Source of the DNA: Methanosarcina sp. MSH10X1
GTDB taxonomy: Archaea > Halobacteriota > Methanosarcinia > Methanosarcinales > Methanosarcinaceae
Direction: 5' to 3'
Assembly: GCF_004099695.1 (NCBI RefSeq)
Contig: NZ_SCHL01000009.1
Location: 1 to 64,000 of the forward strand
DNA: 64,000 bases
In this document: positions 1 to 8,857 of the stretch, piece after piece
Position numbering within the stretch: the first letter of the stretch is position 1
How the letters are laid out: every line of letters begins with the position of its first letter
Made by a program: the position numbers and the translations under genes
The notes under the pieces: generated by a model
Database searches by the model: none
Told to the model about the DNA's origin: nothing
What the model saw: only the letters and a program-made list of their open reading frames with translations

Positions 1-75
1 CCGGTAGTGTAGTCCGGCCAATCATTCCGGCCTTTCGAGCCGAAGACTCGGGTTCGAATCCCGGCCGGAGCACCA
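1..75 (+). tRNA. tRNA-Glu (UUC anticodon), 5' end cut by window start
   Basis: The window opens inside a tRNA. The 3' acceptor strand CCGGAGC, discriminator A and an encoded CCA are present at 65-75; the matching 5' strand lacks its first three bases, which lie before position 1. The T-arm carries GGTTCGAATC. The anticodon loop CTTTCGA gives anticodon TTC, so glutamate. The anticodon stem as written has CCGGC against GCCGA, leaving one C-A mismatch at its outer end (27-43). Encoded CCA is common in archaeal tRNA genes. Confidence 0.9.
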
Positions 76-252
76 TATACAATTTCTTAGATCTAATCTC
101 TTCTATAACGATTTTTTATATAGTAATTTCCTATCAAGAGTTTTTTTCTACTATTTTTTCTATTATAATCCTTTTAAGAGATTCTTTCATAAATAAAGAC
201 CATGAAACCCTGCTGCCGTTAGCCCGGTTTTCTGAAACTAAACTATCTCTTC

Positions 253-1227
253 TTAACGTTTTTTCAGGATAAGAGAATGGAACTCTTTTATTTCCCGGAT
301 TCTTTCCAGGTTCTGCGCTTCATCGAGCAGGCCTGTCGTGCTGACGGATTCGAGCGCAGCCTTTGCGGCAAAACAGGCTCCTTTCAAACCCTGTTCCAGA
401 GTAAGCACGCGTAAAATCTCCAGAGACCACGCAATCTGAACAATTACATTTTTCATTTCGCGCTGAGAGACTGCCGCGCCCAGGTTTTCAAGTGCCTCAA
501 TTACGGCTTTTGCGTGAGACTCGCTATTCTCTCTTATAGCAGCATTACCCAGATCTTCAAGAATGACTGCAGCTTCCAGTGTACTGGTTTCGATTGCCTG
601 TTTGGCGGAAGCAACTCCAACCTCCCCGAGAAAACCTGTAGCAGCGATTCCAGCAAAAGGAAGACCTTTTTCCATTGATTTGAGGACTACCTGCATAAGG
701 TAAATTTCGGAAAGACTTATCAGCGTTTCCATTTCCATTTTTGAAGCGTTCTTCCCGCAATCCCCAAGCGATTCAGCTGCACCTTTCGCTGCTGCATCCA
801 GTCTTCTTCCCGCAAACTCCAGGGCAAGGTTTCCGATAACGGATAAAGCCTTTATAGCAAGCGGTTCCCGTTTCTGACCGGCAGCTTCAAGCGTTATATC
901 CCCAAGAGCGCGGCATGAAACTATGCATGCCTGCTCCATTTTCGTTTCAGAAGCGACCCTGGCTATATCCCCTATCGAGATGATGAGTGCCTTCAGATCC
1001 AGCTCGTTTTCAGCATCGGCTTCCAGGTGAATCAGCTGAAAAGCAAAATCCCTGAGTTTATTAACAGCCTCTATTGTTCCTTTCAGGTCTTCACTATACG
1101 CTTTTTTGAACCCTTCTTCAATAGTCCTGACTTCATCAAGCTCATTTTCATTTACAAACGATATACCAGACCCCGCAACAATCCATATTATTCCTACGTC
1201 CTTACCCCAGATTAGTTTTCCTGTCAA
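253..1227 (-). CDS. Hypothetical alanine/glutamate-rich helical protein
   Basis: I do not recognise a named family. From the chosen start the protein has about 324 residues: a short N-terminal hydrophobic stretch (VGIIWIVAGSGISFV), then a long run of amphipathic helices rich in Ala, Glu and Leu that resembles HEAT/ARM-type solenoids, with no catalytic motif seen. An ATG lies further upstream (1332), but it sits inside a TATA-like box (1313-1324), so transcription probably begins downstream of it. A TTG at 1227 is preceded by CAGGAGAAAG, a good ribosome site, and is the preferred start. A small hairpin CAGCC/GGCTG lies in the leader near 1257-1271. Function unknown. Confidence 0.6.
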   Translation of the reverse strand: MTGKLIWGKDVGIIWIVAGSGISFVNENELDEVRTIEEGFKKAYSEDLKGTIEAVNKLRDFAFQLIHLEADAENELDLKALIISIGDIARVASETKMEQACIVSCRALGDITLEAAGQKREPLAIKALSVIGNLALEFAGRRLDAAAKGAAESLGDCGKNASKMEMETLISLSEIYLMQVVLKSMEKGLPFAGIAATGFLGEVGVASAKQAIETSTLEAAVILEDLGNAAIRENSESHAKAVIEALENLGAAVSQREMKNVIVQIAWSLEILRVLTLEQGLKGACFAAKAALESVSTTGLLDEAQNLERIREIKEFHSLILKKR

Positions 1228-1312
1228 AAACTTTCTCCTGCTGTCCCTTCCATTCTTCAGCCTTACCGGCTGAGATAGGGGAAAAACATAAAATAAACAA
1301 CTGAAGCATAAA

Positions 1313-1324
1313 GTATATATATTA
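1313..1324 (-). promoter_or_regulatory. TATA-box for the gene ending at 253
   Basis: On the minus strand TAATATATATACT is a typical archaeal TATA element. A start site about 25 bases downstream falls near 1290, which leaves a leader of about 60 bases before the TTG start at 1227 and rules against the upstream ATG. Confidence 0.5.
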
Positions 1325-1440
1325 ATGTACATTATTATGCTCTATTGTACTATGTTGTGGAATAGAATTGTTGAACTTATAATTACAGTAAATGAGTACA
1401 GGAAAATTTGCTCAAAAACGCTTACAGGATGTGGGTCTTA

Positions 1441-1965
1441 ATGAAATCTCAGGATATTGCCATTGTTGGAATCTTGCTTGCAGTAGGTGCAATAGTACGC
1501 TACTTATCTCTCGTAATTCCGGGTCCTATCGTATCGAATCTCGTAATAGCTTTTTATTGCCTTGCCATTATACTTGTAATACCCACATTCACGGAAGTCA
1601 TAGGTATCGGAGTTGTTGCAGGCATAGTGTGTGCGCTACTCAGTCACTCCATATTTCCACCTGCAAACCTGATCAGTGAACCTGTGGGTGCGGTTGCATG
1701 CCTGGTAACGTACAAAGCCCTGAGGAATAACTTTTCACTTTCCCCGGCCCCCTCAACCCTAATAGGCACCCTTGTCAGCGGATCAACCTTTGTACTCGTT
1801 GCAATGCTTCTGGTTGCCCCTGCAATTCAGGACAAATTCGCCACCATTGGAGCTTTTGCAGCTGCCGTTATCCCTATAGTGGTATTAACCGCAATAGCAA
1901 ATGCCGTTATTGTCCAGATACTCTACATGCCTGCCTCGAAAGTGCTTGCCAGGGGGAAAGCATGA
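1441..1965 (+). CDS. ECF transporter substrate-binding (S) component, membrane protein
   Basis: About 174 residues, nearly all hydrophobic, with five or six predicted membrane helices (from residue 4 onward) and short loops, the usual size of an S component of an energy-coupling factor vitamin/micronutrient importer. The assignment rests mainly on context: the stop overlaps the start of the fused ECF ATPase (ATGA-type overlap), and the T component follows. The substrate cannot be read from sequence. Start choice is uncertain: in-frame starts lie at 1408, 1429 and 1441; 1441 follows an AGGATGTGG stretch and gives MKSQDIAIVG. Membrane-embedded. Confidence 0.7.
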   Translation: MKSQDIAIVGILLAVGAIVRYLSLVIPGPIVSNLVIAFYCLAIILVIPTFTEVIGIGVVAGIVCALLSHSIFPPANLISEPVGAVACLVTYKALRNNFSLSPAPSTLIGTLVSGSTFVLVAMLLVAPAIQDKFATIGAFAAAVIPIVVLTAIANAVIVQILYMPASKVLARGKA

Positions 1966-3455
1966 TAGAACTTAAAGATTTTTCATATACTTACGGCACA
2001 GCTGAGAGTTCTGTCCTGGAAAAAATCAACCTTGAAGTAAAGCAGGGAGAACTGCTGCTGGTTACCGGGCACAGCGCAGCCGGAAAAACCACGCTTGCCC
2101 TTGCAATGGCAGGTGTTCTGCACCATGAAATCGGAGGCAGGATCGAAGGAGAAATTATTTTTAAGAACCGGAAAATCGTAGAATTTGACGGCATGAAAGA
2201 ACTTAGCCGGCATATAGGGATGGTTTTTGATGACGCGGAGTCGCAGCTAATCTTCACGAGTGTTGAAGAGGAAATCCGTTCCGGACTCGAAAACCGGGGT
2301 TATTCCAGAAAAGAACTGATGCGCAGACTGAAAGAGGTAATGGAATTCTGCGAGGTCAGACACCTGAGAAATCGGGCTCCGCATACCCTATCTGGTGGGC
2401 AGAAGCAAAAAGTCGCCCTTGCAGCAACTCTTGCCCTCGACACCGAAGTTCTTATCCTTGATGAAGCCACAGCCGAACTGGATACAAAAGCCGTAAGAAG
2501 AATCTTTTCAATCCTTAAACGGCTGAAGGAAGCCGGAAAGACTATAGTAATCATAGATCACAACATAGAAGATTTCCTCGAAATCGGGGATAGAGTTGTG
2601 CTACTTGAACAGGGCAAAATAAAAGCTATAAAAAGCCCGGCTGACTTTACAGCATTTTCACCTGATTCCAAGGCTGGAATCACCGAACCTGCCAGACCGG
2701 CTTTTTCCGTCTCTTATAAGAAGGGAAAAGAAAAACAGCCCGTCATTTCCGTGAGAAATTTAACACAGCGGTACGGAGAAGTCCTGGCACTTGACAACAT
2801 AAACCTGGAGATTTACTCGGGGGAGCTTGTAGCCTTACTGGGGGAGAACGGCTCAGGCAAGACTACGCTCGTAAAGCACTTTAACGGCCTCTTAAGACCT
2901 GACTCAGGGGATGTAATTATAAAAGGTCTGGATACATCCGTAACTCCTGTTAGCGAGCTTGTAAAACACACCGGCCTGGTCTTCCAGAACCCGGACAATA
3001 TGCTGTTTGAGGATACTATCGAGGCAGAAATCGCTTTCGGATTAAATAACATTAGCATAAACGGCTCTGAGGCTGAAAAAGCAATCTCCGATTCCCTTGA
3101 ACTTGTAAACCTGAGTAAAAAACTCAGAGTTTTTCCCCGCCACCTTAGCAGGGGTGAAAGGCAGAGGCTGGCTGTTGCCTGCGTGATTGCAATGAAGCCC
3201 GAATTAATCGTGCTTGATGAACCTACAACAGGCCTTGATGCCAGAGAGTCGGACAGTATGATGCAGCTAGTACGAAAACTCCAGCAGGAAGGGCATACGA
3301 TAGTCATGGTAACCCATAACCTGCAGATCGTAAAGGACCATGCTGAGAGGATTATTCGCATGGAAGCCGGAAAAATCGTCGAAGATACCGGTAACCGGGA
3401 ATATGCAGGTAGAGAACAGATAAGCATAGAGCAGGTTGGAGGCACTTGTGCATGA
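1962..3455 (+). CDS. ECF transporter ATPase, two ATP-binding domains fused (EcfA1-EcfA2 type)
   Basis: 497 residues holding two complete ABC ATPase domains in tandem. Domain 1: Walker A GHSAAGKTT (36-44), signature LSGGQKQK (143-150), Walker B LILDEAT (164-170), switch His200. Domain 2: Walker A GENGSGKTT (294-302), signature LSRGERQR (395-402), Walker B LIVLDEPTTG. In most ECF systems the two ATPases are separate genes; here the linker (about 225-260) joins them, so one chain can supply the heterodimer. It overlaps both the S gene upstream and the T gene downstream, a tight operon. Hydrolyses ATP at the inner membrane face to drive import. Confidence 0.92.
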   Translation: MIELKDFSYTYGTAESSVLEKINLEVKQGELLLVTGHSAAGKTTLALAMAGVLHHEIGGRIEGEIIFKNRKIVEFDGMKELSRHIGMVFDDAESQLIFTSVEEEIRSGLENRGYSRKELMRRLKEVMEFCEVRHLRNRAPHTLSGGQKQKVALAATLALDTEVLILDEATAELDTKAVRRIFSILKRLKEAGKTIVIIDHNIEDFLEIGDRVVLLEQGKIKAIKSPADFTAFSPDSKAGITEPARPAFSVSYKKGKEKQPVISVRNLTQRYGEVLALDNINLEIYSGELVALLGENGSGKTTLVKHFNGLLRPDSGDVIIKGLDTSVTPVSELVKHTGLVFQNPDNMLFEDTIEAEIAFGLNNISINGSEAEKAISDSLELVNLSKKLRVFPRHLSRGERQRLAVACVIAMKPELIVLDEPTTGLDARESDSMMQLVRKLQQEGHTIVMVTHNLQIVKDHAERIIRMEAGKIVEDTGNREYAGREQISIEQVGGTCA

Positions 3456-4237
3456 AAGAAATTATGCAGTATATCAATGGAGACAGCTTCTTACACAGCA
3501 TGAACCCGATTTCCAAAATCGCGGCTGTCGCAGGAGTTATAATTCTGAGCGTTTTTACAACGAATTCCATGGTTCTCGCCCTGATGGTACTGGGAATATT
3601 GCTGGCATCTCTCAAAGCCGGGCTCCAGCAAGAGCTTCTCAGGCAGCTCAAACTCCTGGTTTTCTTAAGTGTAAGCCTGATCCTGCTAACTGTTCTTACC
3701 ATGAAAAGCGGAGCAACCCTGGGCTATCTTATCCCGCCCGGAGTCTTTACAGCAAGCGGGAGCTTTCCTGTCACAACCGGAGCTCTGGATTTCGGGGTGG
3801 TACTTTCCCTCCGCTTCTTTGCAATGCTTTTTTCCTTCCAGCTTCTTGTAGTCACTACAAGGCCCAGCGAACTTATGAAAGCCCTTCTGGCAATCCATAT
3901 TCCTGTGGACTATGTACTTATGTTCGTGATCGCCCTTCGTTTTATCCCAAGCCTGCAAGTCGAAGGCCAGCGTATACATGAAGCCCAGCTTGCAAGAGGC
4001 TATAACCCCGGTAAAGGACTCGGCGGAAAGGTAAGGAGCGTAAAGCCGCTTCTTGTGCCCCTTGTGGCGAATTCCCTGGGAAGGACACAGGTGCTCGGCC
4101 TGACAATGGATATGAGGGGATACAGGAGCAGGCATAGTGTGGAAAAGGACAGGCTCGTCTGGAATAAGATAGACTTTGCAGCTGTAGGCTGTGTGGCTCT
4201 CACGGGAATTGGTGTGGTACTGACAGGACTTATATAA
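3452..4237 (+). CDS. ECF transporter transmembrane (T) component, EcfT/CbiQ family
   Basis: About 261 residues with four or more membrane helices and the two family-defining Ala-Arg-Gly-type coupling motifs in the second half, ARGYNPGKG and MRGYRSR, which contact the ATPases. The ATG at 3452 overlaps the stop of the ATPase gene (ATGA) and has GGAGG nine bases upstream; the TTG six bases earlier is less likely. With the two preceding genes it completes one ECF importer of unknown substrate. Confidence 0.9.
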   Translation: MKEIMQYINGDSFLHSMNPISKIAAVAGVIILSVFTTNSMVLALMVLGILLASLKAGLQQELLRQLKLLVFLSVSLILLTVLTMKSGATLGYLIPPGVFTASGSFPVTTGALDFGVVLSLRFFAMLFSFQLLVVTTRPSELMKALLAIHIPVDYVLMFVIALRFIPSLQVEGQRIHEAQLARGYNPGKGLGGKVRSVKPLLVPLVANSLGRTQVLGLTMDMRGYRSRHSVEKDRLVWNKIDFAAVGCVALTGIGVVLTGLI

Positions 4238-4971
4238 TTTCCTGATGAAACCTGAAGGAATTAAGCTCCCGGCTCTACCCTCTGAAAATCTTATCCGAAT
4301 TCTGGATTTTGCCTCATTTATATAGAAATTCCCCTAATTCCGTAAGCAAACCGCACAAATAGACCATTCCCTATTTTTTGAAGCGCGGTGTCTATTAACC
4401 GTATTCCTGTGAAAATGACAAATTTTGTTAATTGAACTGCAAAGTATCCTTTACCCGACTGGACATAATACAGCTCCGTGCGCAACGTTACCAGCCGGAC
4501 GGGTTTAATATTCCGGCGCCTGGGATGAATCGGTTTCAGGCAATGCGGCATTGTACAGCATCGTAGTAATAATAACACACAGCTATTTAAAGAAATTAAG
4601 AACTCTTTACCTCTCAGGTTTTGGGATGTCAGTGCAAAAAATTTAAGACATAAAAGCGCTATTATTAAAGAATAAGTTAACTTTTGTTAGCATCTATACC
4701 AACAAAATATACCAGCAAAAGTGACTCATCAAAGGACTTAAATAGGATAGCACAGTATTGATTGTTTGAAATATTTAGTAAAGGTCAGGTTGGGGAAAAC
4801 TCAAAAGCTGAATTCTGACAGGGAGAAAAGTCAGATTGTTCATTCAACTTATCTGTAGTCAATAAATCTAACTAAAATGTATAAGTAATGCGTTAGTCTC
4901 ATAAAGTCAAAGTTCCAAAAATAAGGCAAAAGTTTCATAAATAAAAACGTTCGTATATTAGTAAAAAGCCT
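4238..4971. other. AT-rich intergenic region, no gene supported
   Basis: About 730 bases after the ECF operon. The only longer reading frame (4318-4578, minus) has no ribosome site, odd composition and no recognisable domain, so I leave it out. The region leads into the tandem repeats at 4972. Confidence 0.5.
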
Positions 4972-5233
4972 GACTAAAAAAGTATTATCTAAAAGTTAAA
5001 GATTGTAATTAAAAAAGAAGTAATATCTGAAAGTTAAGGATCCTAATTAAAAAAGAAGTAATATCTGAAAGTTAAGGATCCTAATTAAAAAAGAAGTAAT
5101 ATCTGAAAGTTAAGGATCCTAATTAAAAAAGAAGTAATATCTGAAAGTTAAGGATCCTAATTAAAAAAGAAGTAATATCTGAAAGTTAAGGATCCTAATT
5201 AAAAAAGAAGTAATGTCTGAAAGTTAAAGATTG
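4972..5233. repeat. 38-bp tandem repeat, six full copies plus one degenerate
   Basis: Six consecutive 38-base units run from 5006 to 5233, each containing GAAGTAATATCTGAAAGTTA. The four or five interior units end in the palindrome GGATCC, while the degenerate leading copy (4972-5005) and the last unit share the variant ending AAAGATTG. There are no spacers, so this is not a CRISPR array. The interior units are essentially identical, which suggests recent expansion. Confidence 0.9.
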
Positions 5234-5238
5234 TAATT

Positions 5239-5325
5239 GATTGAGAGCCCTGTTTGATGACCCCTGGGCTCTCAATCGGTGAAACCCCCTTTGAAGAATA
5301 CTCCCATATATTCTTCTTACAGTCG
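5239..5325. ncRNA. Putative structured noncoding element, copy 1
   Basis: A perfect 12-base inverted repeat, GATTGAGAGCCC (5239-5250) and GGGCTCTCAATC (5266-5277), encloses a 15-base loop. It is followed by GGTGAAACCCCC, then a second stem GAAGAATA/TATTCTTC, then CTTAC/GTAAG. A related element follows at 5376. There is no reading frame across it. It could be a small RNA or a transcribed intergenic repeat; the strand cannot be decided from sequence alone. Confidence 0.45.
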
Positions 5326-5375
5326 TAAGAGAAATAGTGTTGATACCCAATTGGTTGTGATTGGTTGTGGTGATT

Positions 5376-5487
5376 GATTGAGAGCTCCTAATATGATCCC
5401 TGAGCTCTCAATCAGATGAAACCCCTACAAAAAACTCCCCATACGCTATGCACAAGAATACACTATTACGCTTCTCTTACAACTACA
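5376..5487. ncRNA. Putative structured noncoding element, copy 2
   Basis: Paralogous to the element at 5239: 12-base arms GATTGAGAGCTC (5376-5387) and GAGCTCTCAATC (5402-5413), a 14-base loop ending in TGATCCCT, then AGATGAAACCCC, an ACTCCCCATA stretch and a pyrimidine-rich CTTCTCTTAC tail. The arms differ from copy 1 at positions that keep pairing (GCCC/GGGC against GCTC/GAGC), a covariation that supports a selected RNA or DNA hairpin. Confidence 0.45.
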
Positions 5488-5701
5488 TCCTTCTAATGCT
5501 GAAATTGTATATATAATAAATTACGTCAAATATTCAATTGCCTATCGTTTTTGTATAATCATAAAGTTTTGAATAGGGGAACAATTTACAATATACTTCA
5601 AAAATATAATCAATCCATAAAATATGATGACATCTAATTTTTCAATGGCTTCAAATTTTAAAGCAAAAGAATTAACGAATTAAAATTTAAGGAGAAGAGG
5701 A
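5488..5701. other. AT-rich spacer, nothing recognised
   Basis: About 210 bases of very AT-rich sequence between the second hairpin element and the hairpin at 5702. No reading frame or further repeat seen. Confidence 0.4.
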
Positions 5702-5720
5702 ATCGGCCCGGAAGGCCGAT
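5702..5720 (-). terminator. Possible terminator hairpin downstream of the acyl-CoA synthetase gene
   Basis: ATCGGCC (5702-5708) pairs with GGCCGAT (5714-5720) around a 5-base loop. Read on the minus strand it is followed by a pyrimidine-rich CCTCTTCTCCTT tract, about 120 bases after the synthetase stop codon. It may also serve a transcript from the other side. Confidence 0.35.
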
Positions 5721-5765
5721 AATATTATTCAGTTGATTAGATTATTAATCGATTGGTGTCCATAA

Positions 5766-5840
5766 AACTGTGTTTTAATCAACTGTGTTTTAATCAACTG
5801 TGTTTTAATCAACTGTGTTTTAATCAACTGTGTTTTAATC
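5766..5840. repeat. 15-bp tandem repeat, five copies, running into the synthetase stop codon
   Basis: The unit AACTGTGTTTTAATC is repeated exactly five times; a partial sixth follows. The stop codon of the acyl-CoA synthetase gene (TGA on the minus strand, 5839-5841) lies in the last units, so the repeat forms the start of its 3' untranslated region. Confidence 0.9.
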
Positions 5841-7491
5841 AACTGTTGTTTTCATCCTGTTTTTTAAGAAGCTCCACAGCCAGATCCCTGAGCTTGTACT
5901 TTTGAATCTTACCACTTGCGGTCAGGGGATATTCGTCCACGATGAAGACATGCTTAGGAACCTTATAGCGGGCAATTTTGCCTATGGCATAATCCCTTAT
6001 ATCAGCCTCGATAAGATCTGCGCCCTTTTCGAGAATTACAAAAGCCCCTACGATTTCTCCATACTTTTTGTCAGGGATTCCAACAACCTGGGCATCTTTA
6101 ACTCCGGGCATGGCATGAAGGAATTCCTCAATCTCCCGTGGGTAGACATTTTCGCCTCCCCGGATGATCATATCCTTAATCCTGCCAGTGATCCTGTAAT
6201 AACCGCTCTCGTCACAGGTCCCAAGATCCCCGCTGTGCAGCCAGCCGCCTTCATCAATTACTTTATTTGTTTCCTCGGGCATCTTATAATAGCCCTTCAT
6301 AACATTGTATCCGCGACAGCAGATTTCTCCAACGTTATTCGGAGGCACCGGCTCATTGGTATCCGGATCCACCACCCTGACGTCAACTCCGGGGAAATTC
6401 TTCCCTACAGTTTCTACCCTGAGTTCGAGAGGATCATCAACTGTGGTCTGGGTCATGCCGGGAGAAGCTTCCGTAAGCCCGTAAACACTTGTAATCTGAT
6501 AACAGTGCATATCTTTTACAACTTTTTTCATGGCTTCTATGGGGCAGGTAGAACCAGCCATAATCCCGGTTCTCAGAGAGGAAAGGTCAAACATATCGAA
6601 CATCGGGTGCGTGTACTCGGCAATAAACATTGTAGGCACGCCGTAAAGAGCCGTACACTTTTCCTTCTGGACTGCTGCAAGCACAAGCAGGGGATCAAAA
6701 ACTTCGAGCATAACAAGCGTTGCCCTGTGCGTCAGAATCGCCATAACTCCGAGTACGATCCCGAAACAGTGGAAGAGAGGTACAGGCAGGCAAAGACGGT
6801 CTTCATGGGTGAATTTCTGGCGGTCGCCTATGGAGAGCCCGTTATTCAGAATGTTTTTACTGGTAAGCATAACTCCTTTCGGGAAACCCGTAGTCCCTGA
6901 GGTATACTGCATATTAACGACATCATCCCCGTTCACACTCGCCAGGATTTCCCTGAGCTCATCATCGGGATGGTGACTGCCAAGCAACATGAGCTCATTA
7001 GTATTATACATGCCCCTGTGCTTTTCCTGCCCTACGTAAATTACGCTCTTGAGATGGGGAAAATTTTTGCTTTTCAACCGCCCTCTCTCAGAACTCTTGA
7101 GCTCGGGAACCAGTCCATTGATTATTTCAAGATAATCAACATCCCTGAAGCTATCGATAAGAGCCAGGGCTTTCATATCGGACTGCTTTAATACGTACTC
7201 GACCTCATGGCTTTTGTAAGCCGTATTTACAGTAACAAGCACTGCCCCGATCTTTGCCGTGGCAAACATAAAGGTAAGCCAGTCAGGAACGTTTTTTGCC
7301 CAGATTCCTACATGGTCTCCCTTTTTTATTCCTATGGCGAGCAGCCCTTTTGCAAGGTTATTGATCCGTTCGTTGAATTGCCCATAAGTAAAACGGAGGT
7401 TCCTATCCGGGTAAATGATAAACTCGTGGTCAGGATCTACAGCCACCTGTTTTTCAAAGTACTGACCGAGGGAGTCTTCTATAAGATCCAT
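5839..7491 (-). CDS. AMP-forming acyl-CoA synthetase (acetyl/medium-chain type)
   Basis: 550 residues, full length for the AMP-dependent synthetase/ligase family, which activates a carboxylic acid with ATP to an acyl-adenylate and then to acyl-CoA. Visible motifs: phosphate-binding loop [11 protein letters not shown] (196-206), YGLTEASP (337-344), GWLHSGDLG (about 416-424), hinge region [20 protein letters not shown] (about 436-455) and the C-terminal catalytic lysine in TASGKIQK (Lys528). Cytoplasmic. It is the last gene of a minus-strand cluster with a thioesterase and an XRE-cupin regulator. The chain length of the acid cannot be told from sequence. Confidence 0.92.
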   Translation of the reverse strand: MDLIEDSLGQYFEKQVAVDPDHEFIIYPDRNLRFTYGQFNERINNLAKGLLAIGIKKGDHVGIWAKNVPDWLTFMFATAKIGAVLVTVNTAYKSHEVEYVLKQSDMKALALIDSFRDVDYLEIINGLVPELKSSERGRLKSKNFPHLKSVIYVGQEKHRGMYNTNELMLLGSHHPDDELREILASVNGDDVVNMQYTSGTTGFPKGVMLTSKNILNNGLSIGDRQKFTHEDRLCLPVPLFHCFGIVLGVMAILTHRATLVMLEVFDPLLVLAAVQKEKCTALYGVPTMFIAEYTHPMFDMFDLSSLRTGIMAGSTCPIEAMKKVVKDMHCYQITSVYGLTEASPGMTQTTVDDPLELRVETVGKNFPGVDVRVVDPDTNEPVPPNNVGEICCRGYNVMKGYYKMPEETNKVIDEGGWLHSGDLGTCDESGYYRITGRIKDMIIRGGENVYPREIEEFLHAMPGVKDAQVVGIPDKKYGEIVGAFVILEKGADLIEADIRDYAIGKIARYKVPKHVFIVDEYPLTASGKIQKYKLRDLAVELLKKQDENNS

Positions 7492-7590
7492 AGTTTCAGC
7501 CTCTCACTTGCATTATCTATTTTTTAGAAACCGTTGGCTTACGAGCCAAGGCATTAAACCTCAAAGCCCGTTTGCGGGAGACAGGTATAT

Positions 7591-8034
7591 TCAGATGGAG
7601 CAGGGAGAATCCGTATCCATATCAGCGGTGTCCATTGCAGGGAGCATATGCGCTTTTAGAATATCCCGGATAGAATCCGGAAGGGGAATTGCCTTCTGGA
7701 ACTTGAAATCGTAATATACAAGCACTGCCTGGCCCCTGACTTTAAGCTCTCCTTCCTGCCAGGCTTCATGCCCGACCGTAAAGGAACTGTTTCCGATCCT
7801 TACAATAAAAGTCCTGATCTCCACATCAGACCTGAAATACATCTGGTGCAGAAAATCAAATTCCGTCCTGACCAGAATCAGGTGCCATACATCAGGGCTG
7901 AGATCAAGATCCGGTGAAAAAAGCCGGAATACGGAGTTTCTTCCAATTTCGAACCAGACCGGGAGTACGGTATTATTTACATGCCCAAGCCCATCTATAT
8001 CCCCAAAACGCGGACTAACAACTGTACTGAACAT
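7591..8034 (-). CDS. Acyl-CoA thioesterase, hotdog fold (4-hydroxybenzoyl-CoA thioesterase/YbgC-like)
   Basis: 147 residues, the normal size of a single hotdog domain. The N-terminus shows the family signature RFGDIDGLGHVNN, with the catalytic Asp and the following His-Val-Asn-Asn. It hydrolyses acyl-CoA esters. Its place between an acyl-CoA synthetase and a cupin regulator on the same strand suggests that the pair sets the balance between free acid and CoA thioester. Spacing to the synthetase is about 100 bases, so one operon is likely but not proven. Confidence 0.85.
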   Translation of the reverse strand: MFSTVVSPRFGDIDGLGHVNNTVLPVWFEIGRNSVFRLFSPDLDLSPDVWHLILVRTEFDFLHQMYFRSDVEIRTFIVRIGNSSFTVGHEAWQEGELKVRGQAVLVYYDFKFQKAIPLPDSIRDILKAHMLPAMDTADMDTDSPCSI

Positions 8035-8141
8035 TTCGGATTCCCTTAACTCTGATAATACTTGTATCGGATTTTTTCAAATTAAGAACTTTTCGTTATT
8101 TTATGTTAGGTTCTTGCTCTTTTTTCTACCTGACTGCGACT

Positions 8142-8720
8142 TTAAAGGGGAGCATAGACTACAGCCAGAATTCTTGCGTCTCCCTCTCCTGTTGCGTGAA
8201 CATCGTGCGGGACAATGGAGTCGTAGTAGATGCTGTCTCCTGCATTCAGCCTCTGAACGTCCTTTCCGTAGAAAATTTCGATTTCTCCTGACAGGACATA
8301 GATGAACTCCTCTCCTTCGTGAGAAGAGAGCTGGTGACTTTCTTCGGGGGAAAGGTGGATATCAATAATAAAAGGCTCCATGTGGCGGTCTGCTTTGTCC
8401 GAGGCAAGAGAGTAAAATTCAAGAGCACTCTTTTTCGGTCTCTCGGTCTTTCCCGAAAAACGGACTACATTCTCGGACCGCCCTGCCCTGACAACTACAG
8501 GTCCGCTCTGGGGCATATCATCCAGAAAAGTACCGAGGCGGACGCCTAAAGCTCGGGCAATCTTTAAAAGAGGTGTTAAGGACGGAACAAGGGCTCCGTT
8601 TTCTAGCTGCTGGATTAATTCCTCGCTGCTCTGACTGGCTTCAGCCAGTTCTTCAACGGTCATTTCCTTGGCTTCTCTAAGCTGGCGTATCTTACTACCG
8701 ACACGGTTCTCTTCTGACAT
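8142..8720 (-). CDS. XRE-family helix-turn-helix regulator with C-terminal cupin domain
   Basis: 192 residues. An HTH of the XRE/Cro type occupies about residues 8-66 ([20 protein letters not shown] and following). A cupin_2 beta-barrel fills about 115-190, with [18 protein letters not shown] and [16 protein letters not shown] showing the metal/ligand-binding His and Glu positions. Such proteins are cytoplasmic regulators that sense a small ligand. As the first gene of the minus-strand cluster it probably controls the thioesterase and acyl-CoA synthetase that follow. Confidence 0.88.
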   Translation of the reverse strand: MSEENRVGSKIRQLREAKEMTVEELAEASQSSEELIQQLENGALVPSLTPLLKIARALGVRLGTFLDDMPQSGPVVVRAGRSENVVRFSGKTERPKKSALEFYSLASDKADRHMEPFIIDIHLSPEESHQLSSHEGEEFIYVLSGEIEIFYGKDVQRLNAGDSIYYDSIVPHDVHATGEGDARILAVVYAPL

Positions 8721-8857
8721 TATTCGATTTCCTCACAAATTTTCTGGGTTAGCGGACCCGGCAGAAAAATATAAACCAGAATCCTGTTGATAGCCTTGAA
8801 GGCTTATCTCTTTTGCACCGATCTATTATAAAAAATATGCGTTAAAGTTCGCCTCAA

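Noticed and set aside
4318-4578. 86-codon minus-strand frame
   Set aside because: No ribosome site, unusual residue composition, no domain; probably chance.
4972-5233. 38-bp repeat array as a CRISPR locus
   Set aside because: Units follow each other without spacers and there are no cas genes in the window.
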